From NCBI GenBank assembly GCA_016932575.1, contig JAFGCO010000049.1, positions 1-62,823 of the forward strand: a stretch of DNA of 62,823 bases, given 5' to 3'. Origin of the DNA: a bacterium. Lineage in GTDB: Bacteria; Zhuqueibacterota; QNDG01; JAFGCO01. Below the pieces are notes generated by a model. That model was given only the letters and a program-made list of their open reading frames with translations. It searched no databases and was not told where the DNA came from. The position numbers and the translations under genes were made by a program. Shown piece by piece: positions 43,589 through 53,143 of the stretch (position 1 is the first letter of the stretch; every line of letters starts with the position of its first letter).

Positions 43589-44589
43589 ATTCAATGGTTT
43601 TTCAGGAGAAAAATGTCTTAATCACCGGTGGCTTGGGATTTATCGGCAGCAGTATTGCCCGCGAGGTTGTGGCTTTAGGCGGAAATGTTACTTTGCTGGA
43701 TGCATGCCTGGAGCCCTATGGATGGAATCAGGCGAATATACAGGAGATCCAGAATCGGGTTCGCTTTATAAAAGGAGATATTCGCGATCAGCAATTAATG
43801 GATCGCCTCACCCGGGAATCCGATTATGTTTTTCATATGGCAGCTCAGGTGGGCCGTGAGATTTCTATGGAGCAACCGGTTCTGGATACGGACGTGAATT
43901 GTATCGGAACCCTTCATCTGCTGGAGACTGCCAGGTCCATGCAGAAACCACCCAAAATCATTTTCGCCGGATCCCGGGGGCAGGTTGGAGAACCGCAATA
44001 TCTGCCTGTGGATGAAGACCATCCTGATCATCCGACAGATATTTACGGAATTAACAAACTGGCGGCCGAAAAATACTGTTTGCTGTATAATCATGTATAT
44101 GATTTGCCAGTAACCTCCCTCAGATTGAACAATGTATACGGTCCAAGATGCCAGATGCACGCCGGTTTTTACGGTATTTTGAACTGGTTTATGTCAAACA
44201 CAATGCAGGATAAGCCCATTACGGTTTATGGCAAAGGCACTCAAACTCGGGATTATATCTACATCGATGATGTGGTCCAAGCGTTTATTCAGACCGCGGT
44301 TATTCCAGAGACAAACGGACAGATGTACTATGTCGGCTCCGGCAAAGAAACCGTGTTCATTGATATGGTCCGGGAAATTATTCGTGTGGTTGGCAAAGGA
44401 AAAATTGAGTATGTGCCGTTTCCGGAAAGCCGAGAAAAAATCGATATCAAACGATTTGTTGTTTCAACCAAAAAGCTGGAGCAATCCACCGGATGGAAAG
44501 CACAGACTGATTTACTGACGGGGATTGAGAGGACGTTTTCTTATTATCAGTCTTTTTTAAATGATTATATTCATCGGGAGCAGGTATGA
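43585..44589 (+). CDS. NAD-dependent sugar epimerase/dehydratase (extended SDR)
   Basis: A 334-residue extended SDR. VLITGGLGFIGSSI binds NAD; AGSRGQVG provides the catalytic Ser region and YGINK the Tyr and Lys. NVYGPR and GTQTRDYIYIDD are typical of UDP-sugar epimerases and UDP-glucuronate decarboxylase-like enzymes. It probably makes one of the nucleotide sugars used by this locus, such as an epimerised hexose. The exact reaction cannot be told. It overlaps the preceding GT4 gene by 4 bases. Confidence 0.88.
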   Translation: MNSMVFQEKNVLITGGLGFIGSSIAREVVALGGNVTLLDACLEPYGWNQANIQEIQNRVRFIKGDIRDQQLMDRLTRESDYVFHMAAQVGREISMEQPVLDTDVNCIGTLHLLETARSMQKPPKIIFAGSRGQVGEPQYLPVDEDHPDHPTDIYGINKLAAEKYCLLYNHVYDLPVTSLRLNNVYGPRCQMHAGFYGILNWFMSNTMQDKPITVYGKGTQTRDYIYIDDVVQAFIQTAVIPETNGQMYYVGSGKETVFIDMVREIIRVVGKGKIEYVPFPESREKIDIKRFVVSTKKLEQSTGWKAQTDLLTGIERTFSYYQSFLNDYIHREQV

Positions 44590-44645
44590 GCATGGAGGGG
44601 ATTCGAATCGATGCCGTGGAATGATCAATATCTTTTATTATCAAT

Positions 44646-45611
44646 ATGGCTAAGTCTAAAAAAAATAATATAAGAGTCTCGGTCATCATTCCCTGTTATA
44701 ACGGAAAGTCGACCATTCGACAAACGCTTAAGGCCGTATGCGGCCAACAAACAGATTTTGCTTTTGAAGTGATTGTCGTTGACAGCAGTTATGATGGCAC
44801 TGATGGCATTATTCGAGATGAATTTGCTGATGTGCGTTTGATTCGGCTGGAGGGACAGACATTGCCCGGTTCAGGACGCAATCTGGGAGTTCAGCATGCA
44901 AAGGGTGATATCGTTGCCTTTACGGATGCAGATGCGGTTCCCGATCCCGACTGGATAGATAACATTGTCAGGCTTCATGATACCCTGAAGACTGATGCTG
45001 TCGGAGGGTGTGTTATCAATGGATATACAGGAAGTCCGACCGCCTGGGTGAGCCATCTTATTGAATTCAGCACATGGGTTGAATCCAAGCCTGCGGGTTA
45101 TGTAACAAAGATCCCTTCGGTCAACATTTCCTACAAACGAAGTGTTTTTAAAAAATACAGGATCTGCTTCAGTGATATTTTTCCTTCTGAGGATACATTG
45201 TTCAACTGGGCGCTGACTGAAAGAGGCGGAAAAATTTATTTTGATCCTTCTGTCCGGGTTGTGCATCTCAGCCGCCTGGGTATTCGAAAGCTTTTCCGCC
45301 ATCAGTTAAGGCTGGGACAGGCAGCGGCCCATGCGCGTCGGATATCTTCACTGCCCGGTCGGATTTTTATTGACCATCCCTGGCTTTGCTTGATACTGCC
45401 GGTTGTTCGCTGGGCACTTGCCGGTATTCGCCTGATCAGAAAACACCCTAAACGGTTCGTTGTCTATGTCGGGTTGACCCCGCTTTTTTTCGGCGCTTCG
45501 ATCGCCTGGACAGTCGGTTTTATGCAGCATCAGGAATTCCCTCCGCCGAAATATGTAATTGATGGCTGTGATTATGATGTGTTTAGGACGGAGAACAGGG
45601 GCATCAGATGA
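44646..45611 (+). CDS. GT2 glycosyltransferase, membrane-associated
   Basis: A 321-residue GT2 enzyme. VSVIIPCYNGKSTI, VVDSSYDGT and FTDADAVPDPDW give an intact GT-A site, with SGRNLGVQHA between them. The acceptor region has FPSEDTLFNWAL, an ED motif typical of processive or chain-extending GT2 members. One or two hydrophobic segments lie near the C-terminus (about 235-295). It differs from the DPM1-like paralogues and more likely adds a sugar directly. It overlaps the next gene by 4 bases. Confidence 0.86.
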   Translation: MAKSKKNNIRVSVIIPCYNGKSTIRQTLKAVCGQQTDFAFEVIVVDSSYDGTDGIIRDEFADVRLIRLEGQTLPGSGRNLGVQHAKGDIVAFTDADAVPDPDWIDNIVRLHDTLKTDAVGGCVINGYTGSPTAWVSHLIEFSTWVESKPAGYVTKIPSVNISYKRSVFKKYRICFSDIFPSEDTLFNWALTERGGKIYFDPSVRVVHLSRLGIRKLFRHQLRLGQAAAHARRISSLPGRIFIDHPWLCLILPVVRWALAGIRLIRKHPKRFVVYVGLTPLFFGASIAWTVGFMQHQEFPPPKYVIDGCDYDVFRTENRGIR

Positions 45612-47269
45612 AAATTCGCTATCGACCATTTATTATTTCTGCATTATTGGTCTTCACGCTTGGCGGCGCTGCCCTGCGGCTGATTCATATCGGAAGACCC
45701 AGTATATGGGTGGATGAAGCCAACACAGTTTTTTCAGCCGAATCTGTGATTGAGACCGGTCTTCCATTAATGCCGACCGGTTATGTGTACGGGAGGGCAC
45801 CGCTATATACTTATTCTGTCACCTTTATTTATCAAATACTGGGCGCATCTCTGGAGAATGCCCGTATTATATCTGCCATCTTCGGCGTTTTGTGCATTCC
45901 GCTGGTTTACGTGATTGCCACATTATTTTTTGGCTGGCGTGTGGGTTTGATTTCTGCTTTTTTCACGGCATTCGGATTCTATGAGATTGGCTGGTCCCGG
46001 GTTGCACGTATGTATACCCAGTTTCAGTTTTTTACTCTGCTCAGCCTTCTGTTTTTTCTGCTCGGTTTCGAGCGCCAGATTTTTCCGAAAACATCTTTGA
46101 ATAAAAGATCGTGGAATTTATTCGATTTTCCATTCCTGGAAGGTGTCGATATTGTTGCGCTGCTCCTTTTTGGTTTAATGACAGTCATTACATATTTCGG
46201 TATACATCGGTTGGCTGCGTTGAACTTGTCCGGATTGGTTGCATACATTTTGATTCGCACATCAGAAAAAGCGCTATCCAAATCTGACCGGCATCGTTGG
46301 CTGAATAAGTACAGCCTCATTTCAATGTTCATCCTGATCACCGGTGCCCTTATGTTTCTGATAATGCCTGCATTCATTCAATCGCTCATACAATTTATGG
46401 ATTATACACCGGCCTGGGCTAAAACAGGCTCTTCAGTTATTGATCCACTGGTTTTAATCAAGTTTCTGTTTTCCCGATATCGATTTCCATTGGGTTTATT
46501 GTTTGTCTGGGGCAGCATTCAAGTTATTTTACGGAGAAATCGCCCGGGTTGGATGCCGTTGCTTCTTATACTGATCCCTTTATTCAGCCTTTCTTTTATT
46601 TTTACACATCGGCATCCCAAATATCTGTTTGGTGTATATCCATTCTTTTTCATGCTGGCTGCTTATGGATTGATTTGCCTGATGGAAGTTAAATCTGTTA
46701 CATTTTTTCGAAGGTTTCATATTTCGAAGAAATCGATTCAGCGGATTATCGCTATTTTAATAGGAGCGGCATTTATCATCTCTCCATGGCTGCGTATTGC
46801 AAAAAATATTCCCTGGCAAGAGGATGGCAAGTCCAATGGTGCTGTCTATTTCAATGAATGGAAGGAGGCGGCTCATATACTCCATCAGCAGATGAAGCCG
46901 AATGATCTTGTGATTTGCAGCCTCCCCGAGGCATTGCTCTATTATGATATCGGGACAGACTGGGCCTTAAACGGCAACAATCTTGCGCTTTCATCCGAAC
47001 GGATGATTGTTGATAAACAAGGTCGCTTTATTGATGTTTATGCCGGGCGCCCTTTGATTGATTCATTAGATCTGCTGACCGATCTGGTCAATACCCGTGT
47101 CCGGGGATGGATTTTGTTTACTGTGTATCATTATAACCGGCCGGATATTGTCCCGCCTGATATCCGCAATTATTTAGAGACTCACTTTCATTCCCCTCGA
47201 TGGACAAAAAATCATACGGTTGTTATCTATTCCTGGGATTATTTATCAGAGACCGAACATGCATTTTAA
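45608..47269 (+). CDS. GT-C membrane glycosyltransferase (GT39/ArnT-like)
   Basis: A 553-residue membrane protein with about 10 hydrophobic segments and a soluble C-terminal domain. The first periplasmic loop holds SIWVDEANTVFSAE, with the acidic residues that GT-C enzymes use for catalysis. GRAPLYTYSVTFIYQILG follows. Such enzymes take a sugar from polyprenyl phosphate on the outer side of the membrane. This fits the DPM1-like donors encoded nearby. Both ends overlap neighbours: ATGA at the start, and the flippase ATG within its last codons. Confidence 0.85.
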   Translation: MKIRYRPFIISALLVFTLGGAALRLIHIGRPSIWVDEANTVFSAESVIETGLPLMPTGYVYGRAPLYTYSVTFIYQILGASLENARIISAIFGVLCIPLVYVIATLFFGWRVGLISAFFTAFGFYEIGWSRVARMYTQFQFFTLLSLLFFLLGFERQIFPKTSLNKRSWNLFDFPFLEGVDIVALLLFGLMTVITYFGIHRLAALNLSGLVAYILIRTSEKALSKSDRHRWLNKYSLISMFILITGALMFLIMPAFIQSLIQFMDYTPAWAKTGSSVIDPLVLIKFLFSRYRFPLGLLFVWGSIQVILRRNRPGWMPLLLILIPLFSLSFIFTHRHPKYLFGVYPFFFMLAAYGLICLMEVKSVTFFRRFHISKKSIQRIIAILIGAAFIISPWLRIAKNIPWQEDGKSNGAVYFNEWKEAAHILHQQMKPNDLVICSLPEALLYYDIGTDWALNGNNLALSSERMIVDKQGRFIDVYAGRPLIDSLDLLTDLVNTRVRGWILFTVYHYNRPDIVPPDIRNYLETHFHSPRWTKNHTVVIYSWDYLSETEHAF

Positions 47270-48677
47270 AAAAGGCAGCCTCTATCTGATGGCCGCCTGG
47301 GCCATTACACTTCTCACAGGATATTTATATAATTTTTGGCTAACGCACCGATTCAGCCAGGGAACGTATGGAGATTATCAAGTGGTAACATCCGTTCTGG
47401 TCTGGATGGAAATTGTTGTAATCAACGGACTGCCATATACGATCCAAAAGTTTATCGGAAGCCATGAGAAGCAGGCCGGTGCTATTTTACGCACGGCACT
47501 TATACTGCAATTATGGGTTGCCGTGTGTTTGTTTGCGGTCTCTTTTATTACCGCACCCTGGATTGCCGCGCTGTTTAAAAGCCCCAGTTACACATATTTT
47601 TTTCGAGTGGCTTTTTTTGATGTATTGTTTTTGGGATTTTATCATCTGCTTCAGGCATATCAGAATGGAGAGAAACAGTTTGGGAAACAGGCCCTGTTGA
47701 TTGTTCTTTACGCGGTTGGAAAATTGATAGTGGGCGTATCACTGGTATTGATTTTCGGCTCACTGACTTCGGTGTTATTGGCCAATATTGCAGCGTCTAT
47801 TTTAGGTGTCATTTGGGGGGGCATATTATTGGGAAACAGACATCTGAAACCGGGGTATCCGTCAATGCCACTGATTCGGTTTACCATTGCCTCGCTGGGA
47901 TTTTTATGGTTGCTGTATCTGCTGTTTTCCATCGATCTCTGGTTCGTTAAAGTGTATCTTCATTCCGAGGCCAGCGGTTATTATGGGCTTGCCGGTATGC
48001 TGGCCAGGGCCCCCTATTTTCTTTGTATCGGTGTTTCGGCGACGATGCTGCCTACATTGGCAACTGCTTTATCCAATGGTGATTTTTCAAAAGCCAGACA
48101 TTTGTTTCAGCAGGCAAACCAGTTTTTGTGGCTTTTGCTGGCTCCGGTTGGTGTTTTAATGGTGATTTTTCGGTATGATATTATCTCTTCTCTGTTTAAA
48201 CCGGAATATGCTCCGGCAGCTCCAGTCACTGCTGTATTGGTCTGGGGGATGATTGCCCTGGCCTTTTTTTTCCTCAACGCCACGCTTCTCAATGCTGATC
48301 ATCGTCCATGGCTTTCATTTATTTTGGTTGGGGCCACGGTGATCCTGGATGTGGTATTGAATGCGGTTCTTGTGCCTGCATACGGAGTGAGTGGAGGGGC
48401 TTTGAGTACCAGCCTGTCGTGTTTGCTTGGATCTGTTGTTTCATATATATTTGTGCTTAAAAAATTCCGCGTGGTCATGCCGGTTGTTTCTTTTTTACGG
48501 ATCACCGGTGTCGCCGCAGGTGTTGGCGTTTTGGCCGGTGTGTCCGGCATCCATGGAGGGTGGGCAATTCCGGCAATGATTGCGGCCATGGGATTATATT
48601 TAGGCATTCTCTTTTGGATCGGTGAATTGAGTCGCAAGGACATTGAAGAGATTTTTGGAGGAGAGCCCAGAAGCTAA
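47259..48677 (+). CDS. Wzx-type polysaccharide flippase, first copy
   Basis: A 472-residue membrane protein with 12-14 hydrophobic segments, of the MATE/MOP polysaccharide transporter superfamily. It would move a lipid-linked oligosaccharide across the inner membrane. ATG 47259 lies inside the last codons of the GT-C gene and is preferred over the frame's TTG at 47220. The N-terminal segment (LYLMAAWAITLLTGY) and LLNADHRPWLSFILVG near the middle are typical. A second, divergent flippase follows within 100 bases. Confidence 0.87.
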   Translation: MHFKKGSLYLMAAWAITLLTGYLYNFWLTHRFSQGTYGDYQVVTSVLVWMEIVVINGLPYTIQKFIGSHEKQAGAILRTALILQLWVAVCLFAVSFITAPWIAALFKSPSYTYFFRVAFFDVLFLGFYHLLQAYQNGEKQFGKQALLIVLYAVGKLIVGVSLVLIFGSLTSVLLANIAASILGVIWGGILLGNRHLKPGYPSMPLIRFTIASLGFLWLLYLLFSIDLWFVKVYLHSEASGYYGLAGMLARAPYFLCIGVSATMLPTLATALSNGDFSKARHLFQQANQFLWLLLAPVGVLMVIFRYDIISSLFKPEYAPAAPVTAVLVWGMIALAFFFLNATLLNADHRPWLSFILVGATVILDVVLNAVLVPAYGVSGGALSTSLSCLLGSVVSYIFVLKKFRVVMPVVSFLRITGVAAGVGVLAGVSGIHGGWAIPAMIAAMGLYLGILFWIGELSRKDIEEIFGGEPRS

Positions 48678-48774
48678 AGAGAACCGCCTGCCGATTTTTA
48701 ATGAGGGTGGATTTCATATGAGTGCAATATTCCTTAAGTAACAGATATCTGCTCGATGAAGGGATTGGCATCAT

Positions 48775-50193
48775 TTGTATTCCGGAACTGTGAAAAAAAA
48801 TACGTATTTTCTGGCTTTGACTCAGGCCGGCCAGTGGATTCTGGCATTTATTCTGATAAAAGTCGTGGCAGAACGTCTCGGTGATGCCGGCTTTGGTATA
48901 TACATGTTTGCCTCAGTCATGTCCTATTTCGTGCTGCTGTTGAATGATCTTGGTCTGGTGATATATATCACCAGGGAAGTGGCAAAAACACGAGATCAGG
49001 CAGCAAGTCTTTTTTCAAATGGTTTTGTGCTTAAATTAATGCTTCTTATTCTATCCCTGCCTTTTCTGGGTGTGTATCTTTATATTTCTCGTTCTGAACC
49101 GGATAAGATGTGGGCCGTGTTGGCGTTCGGTGTTTTTGGCCTCGTCAGTTCGTTTAACAATCTTTGCAGTGCGATTTATCGCGGTTTCGAACGAATGGAA
49201 TATGAAATGGTTGTGAGACTTTTCGAAAAAATGCTGGTCGCCGTGTTTGGGATATGGTTTGTACTTAGAGGAGGCAGTGTGGTGGGGCTTTGCCTGGCCT
49301 TTGCCGGGGCAAGTATCGTGAGTTTCATCATCAATCTGTCGCTCGTACGCTTGAAATTTTTACATCAATGGGCACCTGTTCGATGGAGACTGATGAAACA
49401 GATCCTGGGTACGGCCATTGTCTTTGGCCTGTTTTGGATCATTACCAACATTCATGAGCGAGTTGACGTGTTGATGCTCGAACAGATGACTGATAATGCC
49501 ACTGTCGGATGGTATACGCTGGCTTATAGATTGATCATGGTGGTCGGTCTTATTCCTGTGATTTTAATGAATGCAACCTTCCCAAGAATTTCAAAAGTTG
49601 CCCACAAGGATCCTGAGGAAGTCCAGCGGATTTATCAGCTTGGCATGAAATATCTCATGCTTATTGTGCTGCCGTTGATTGTGGGTGTTTTGCTCTTGTC
49701 TGATGAAATTTGCCTGTTTTTTGGCTCCGATTTTGGCCCATCGGGTTCTGTGCTGCGACTTCTGATCTTTGCGGCAGGAGTGGATTTTTTCAGTATTTTC
49801 TTTGCAGCATTTCTTATGGCCTGGGATCAGCAGAAGCGATTGTTGTGGCTGCAAGGCGGGGCACTCTGTCTGAACGTTATTGCTAATTTCATTCTGATTC
49901 CTCATTTTCAATATATGGGAGCCGGCATTGCGACGCTGGCCTCCCGCGGTTTGATTTTTGCGATGTGTAGCATTTGGGTTTTTCGGCGTCTTCGCGGTCC
50001 GAAACTTCGTGCATTGCTCTTTGGCATTGTTTCCACAGGAGGTATGGCGCTTTTTTTATGGATATGGAAGGGCCCGTTATTGATCCGTATCGGATTGGCC
50101 ACAGCCATATATGGAACAGTGATATTTTTGATGGGCGGAATTCGACCAGCCGAGATTTTTATTGGTCAGGGAGGTAAATCCCGCCGAGAATAA
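48775..50193 (+). CDS. Wzx-type polysaccharide flippase, second copy
   Basis: A 472-residue MOP-superfamily flippase with 12-14 hydrophobic segments. The TTG at 48775 is taken as the start, with GAAGGG about 11 bases ahead; GTG 48790 is the alternative. YFLALTQAGQWILAFILIKVV is the first segment. It is not a close copy of the upstream flippase, so the two probably handle different lipid-linked glycans or have different origins. It belongs to the RfbX-like group by its ERVDVLMLEQM motif. Confidence 0.85.
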   Translation: MYSGTVKKNTYFLALTQAGQWILAFILIKVVAERLGDAGFGIYMFASVMSYFVLLLNDLGLVIYITREVAKTRDQAASLFSNGFVLKLMLLILSLPFLGVYLYISRSEPDKMWAVLAFGVFGLVSSFNNLCSAIYRGFERMEYEMVVRLFEKMLVAVFGIWFVLRGGSVVGLCLAFAGASIVSFIINLSLVRLKFLHQWAPVRWRLMKQILGTAIVFGLFWIITNIHERVDVLMLEQMTDNATVGWYTLAYRLIMVVGLIPVILMNATFPRISKVAHKDPEEVQRIYQLGMKYLMLIVLPLIVGVLLLSDEICLFFGSDFGPSGSVLRLLIFAAGVDFFSIFFAAFLMAWDQQKRLLWLQGGALCLNVIANFILIPHFQYMGAGIATLASRGLIFAMCSIWVFRRLRGPKLRALLFGIVSTGGMALFLWIWKGPLLIRIGLATAIYGTVIFLMGGIRPAEIFIGQGGKSRRE

Positions 50194-50238
50194 GAAATGA
50201 TATTTGAAAATATTAGAAAAGATTGAAAGATCAAGGTG

Positions 50239-51900
50239 ATGGTTATTCATAAAATAAAACGGTTGGATCCGGTTCTGTTAATAGCGGTTGGGGGCGGATT
50301 GATTTTCCGTTTATTACTCTGGAAAACCGTCCGGTTTATGATTGGTTTTGATGAAGCCAATTATCTGCGTCTGGCCGGGCATGCACTCGGGACCAATATT
50401 TTGGATGTTCTGCACCCATACTGGTCTCCATTTTATCCCTTTGCAGTATGGTGTTTTTCCATTGTATGCCGGAATCCGGAAACGGCAGGTCGTTTGGTCA
50501 ACATTCTTGTCGGAACCGGGATGATTCCCTTGATGTACCTTTGGAGCCGCCGCCTGTTTGGTTCCGCTTCCGCCCGTATAACGGCTTTGATGCTGGCAGT
50601 GTATCCGCCGCTGGCTTTTGACAATACGGCGGCGATGCCGGAAGCAATTTATTCTTTCGCCGGATTATCCGGAATGCTTTTCGGATGGCATGCACTTACC
50701 AGGCATCGGTGGGGTTACGGACTCCTGGCCGGAATTTGTTGGGGATTTGCTTATCTCTCCAAGCCTGAAGGCGTCGGATTTTTAATTGTCTTCGGGATTT
50801 TTTCGCTGATTCGGCGGATGTTCTTACGAAAACGGACCTCATGGAAAAAAACCGGAATCGTGGTGCTGGTGACAGCTGCCGGATTTTTGTGCATGGCATC
50901 ACCCTATCTTGTTTATCTAAAACAATCGACGGGTATATGGACAATCAGTACCAAAGGCATGCTTAATCAGCAGATGGAAGCTTCGGTGACTTTCAACGAT
51001 GCCCCAGTTAAGGATCCGCTTTTTCATGTGACATCGGATAACCGTTATCTCCCCTATGACATGGGGCTTCATTTCGGGAATTTTCATGAACTGAAATCAC
51101 TTGACGAGAGCAAAGAGCGCATTGTCCAGATTTCATTGAGAAAACATATCATAAAGATCACAAAAAATCTCTATCAATTAATGAAAACAACCCTTCCCCA
51201 GTTGTTTGGACTTGTGCTGCTGATTTTTCTTGTTCTGGGATTTTTTAATTCTCAGGTTCGATTTCAAAAATTTTTGGTTGTTTATTTATTATTGTTTGTC
51301 GGATTTTACTGGTTTGGAATGGTTCCGCTGTTTCGTGTCAACACGCGCTATTTAATGCCGCTTGTTCCTGTATTTTTTATATGGATCGGTCACGGAAGTC
51401 TTGTGTTTTATCATTGGCTGATGCAGTTATCGATAAACCAACGGCGGTTTTCAAAACGAGGATCAGCAGCTTGTATTTTTATCCTTTTTCTGGGAGGTGT
51501 CTTTTTACTTGAAATCAGCCCCATATTCAATCAGAGACATCCTGGACCAGAGATGTGGGCCCAGCCTCTGGAGTTAAAACAGGCTGCCACATGGCTGAAA
51601 TCACGCACGGATCATCCTCCCCGTCTGATGACATTAAACAAGGCGATTGATTTCTATGCCGGTCAATACGACATGACGCAAGGCGCCTCTTTTTCATATG
51701 ATTCTATTGAGAAGAATTTGGCCTATGCCCGTCACCGGAATTGTGAGTATCTGGTATTTACAAGCAGATACCTCCCCTGGTTTGAAAATTTGAAACCGCT
51801 GATCAGTGGTTCGGTTCCGCCTGGATTAGAGCGGATCTATGACAAGATCAATGCTCAGGGTATTCGTACCGTGATCTATCGTGTGAAGGACAGTCAATGA
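50239..51900 (+). CDS. GT-C membrane glycosyltransferase (GT39/ArnT-like)
   Basis: A 553-residue membrane protein with about 10 hydrophobic segments. MIGFDEANYLRLAGHAL in the first outer loop carries the acidic pair expected of GT-C enzymes, and HPYWSPFYPFAVWCF follows. The C-terminal third is soluble and periplasmic. GTG 50236 and ATG 50239 are both possible; GAAAGA (50225-50230) favours the latter. A 4-bp ATGA overlap links it to the next GT2 gene, which may make its polyprenyl-phosphate donor. Confidence 0.85.
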   Translation: MVIHKIKRLDPVLLIAVGGGLIFRLLLWKTVRFMIGFDEANYLRLAGHALGTNILDVLHPYWSPFYPFAVWCFSIVCRNPETAGRLVNILVGTGMIPLMYLWSRRLFGSASARITALMLAVYPPLAFDNTAAMPEAIYSFAGLSGMLFGWHALTRHRWGYGLLAGICWGFAYLSKPEGVGFLIVFGIFSLIRRMFLRKRTSWKKTGIVVLVTAAGFLCMASPYLVYLKQSTGIWTISTKGMLNQQMEASVTFNDAPVKDPLFHVTSDNRYLPYDMGLHFGNFHELKSLDESKERIVQISLRKHIIKITKNLYQLMKTTLPQLFGLVLLIFLVLGFFNSQVRFQKFLVVYLLLFVGFYWFGMVPLFRVNTRYLMPLVPVFFIWIGHGSLVFYHWLMQLSINQRRFSKRGSAACIFILFLGGVFLLEISPIFNQRHPGPEMWAQPLELKQAATWLKSRTDHPPRLMTLNKAIDFYAGQYDMTQGASFSYDSIEKNLAYARHRNCEYLVFTSRYLPWFENLKPLISGSVPPGLERIYDKINAQGIRTVIYRVKDSQ

Positions 51901-52607
51901 TCGGTTCACAGAAAATGCTGGCAATTGTACCCGCCTATAATGAGGCAGGCTCAATCGTTGAAGTTGTTGAGGATATTCAACGCGTGATTCCTGCCATGGA
52001 TGTTTTAGTGGTAAACGACTGTTCAACAGATCAGACGGAAGCCAGAGCACGTAACACAACGTCCACGGTCATTTCATTGTCATTTAATCTGGGAATTGGC
52101 GGTGCAGTGCAAACAGGATTTAAATATGCAGCAGAAAACGGATATGATATTGCCGTCCAGGTGGATGGTGATGGCCAGCATATGGCTTCAGAAATTCCTT
52201 TGTTAATAAATACCATGGAAACATGTCAAGCGGATGTTGTCATTGGATCCCGGTTCATTGAGAAAAAAGGTTACACAACATCCTGGGTCCGCCGGCTTGG
52301 AGTGACTGTATTTACTAATTTGAATTCTTTGGTGTTAAGAAAACGGATTACGGATAATACGTCCGGATTTCGTGCCTATAACCGCAGAGCTATTATATTT
52401 TTGTCCGGTAATTATCCTCAGGATTATCCCGAACCGGAGTCAGTTATTCTGCTGGGAGTTAATGGCTTTCATCTTGAGGAGGTCCCGGTTCAAATGCGGG
52501 AACGAATCCATGGCCAGTCCAGTATATCCGCAGTGAGGTCAATTTATTATATGGTGAAAGTGTTGCTGGCAATTTTTGTGGATATATTTAAGGAACGTCT
52601 ACATTAA
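51897..52607 (+). CDS. GT2 polyprenyl-phosphate sugar transferase without membrane tail
   Basis: A 236-residue GT2 enzyme of the DPM1 type. LAIVPAYNEAGSIVEV, VVNDCSTDQT, GIGGAVQTGF and VQVDGDGQHMA are all present and normal. It lacks the C-terminal membrane segments of the three DPM1-like paralogues upstream. The next gene encodes a small DUF2304 membrane protein, a pairing often seen where DUF2304 gives the membrane anchor. It should produce a polyprenyl-phosphate sugar for a GT-C enzyme. Confidence 0.9.
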   Translation: MIGSQKMLAIVPAYNEAGSIVEVVEDIQRVIPAMDVLVVNDCSTDQTEARARNTTSTVISLSFNLGIGGAVQTGFKYAAENGYDIAVQVDGDGQHMASEIPLLINTMETCQADVVIGSRFIEKKGYTTSWVRRLGVTVFTNLNSLVLRKRITDNTSGFRAYNRRAIIFLSGNYPQDYPEPESVILLGVNGFHLEEVPVQMRERIHGQSSISAVRSIYYMVKVLLAIFVDIFKERLH

Positions 52608-52620
52608 CAGGGGAGGTTGC

Positions 52621-52989
52621 ATGGATCGAGTTCAAATTGTGTCTATCAGTCTGGTTGTTTTGCTCCTGGGAGTCATTTTTCAATTGATTCGGAAAAACCG
52701 GCTTTTAGAACAATATTCATTATTATGGATATTATCCGCAGCCATTTTACTTTTAATATCACTGTGGAAGGGCTTGCTGGATTTGATTTCTTCTTTGGCC
52801 GGTATTTATTATCCACCGTCTGCGCTTTTTTTATTTGCCATCTTGTGCGGAATTATGATCGCTCTTCATTTTTCGGTGGTTATTTCCAGATTAACCAAAC
52901 AGAATCATACGCTTGCGCAAGAAATAGCACTGCTCAAGCAGAAAATAGAAATCATCGGGAAATCTAAAGATTTTAAATGTGAAGAATGA
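52621..52989 (+). CDS. DUF2304 small membrane protein
   Basis: A 122-residue protein with three hydrophobic segments (about 5-22, 32-50 and 68-90) and a C-terminal coiled-coil-like tail. The pattern LLEQYSLLWILSAAIL is typical of DUF2304. A strong GGGGAGG lies 4-5 bases before ATG 52621. It directly follows the tail-less GT2 gene and probably serves as its membrane partner. No catalytic residue is evident. The function of the family is inferred from gene neighbourhood. Confidence 0.85.
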   Translation: MDRVQIVSISLVVLLLGVIFQLIRKNRLLEQYSLLWILSAAILLLISLWKGLLDLISSLAGIYYPPSALFLFAILCGIMIALHFSVVISRLTKQNHTLAQEIALLKQKIEIIGKSKDFKCEE

Positions 52990-53143
52990 AATTGAAATTC
53001 TGATAATAAATTGGATTTTTCTTATGGAGTCTTGATATTTGACTTTTTCCTCCGTCGGACAGGATGAGATAATCTCACGGTTTTTTTCCCTGAATCCGTT
53101 CAATGCAGTGATTGGTGATATGAAACTATGAAAAAATGAAAAT

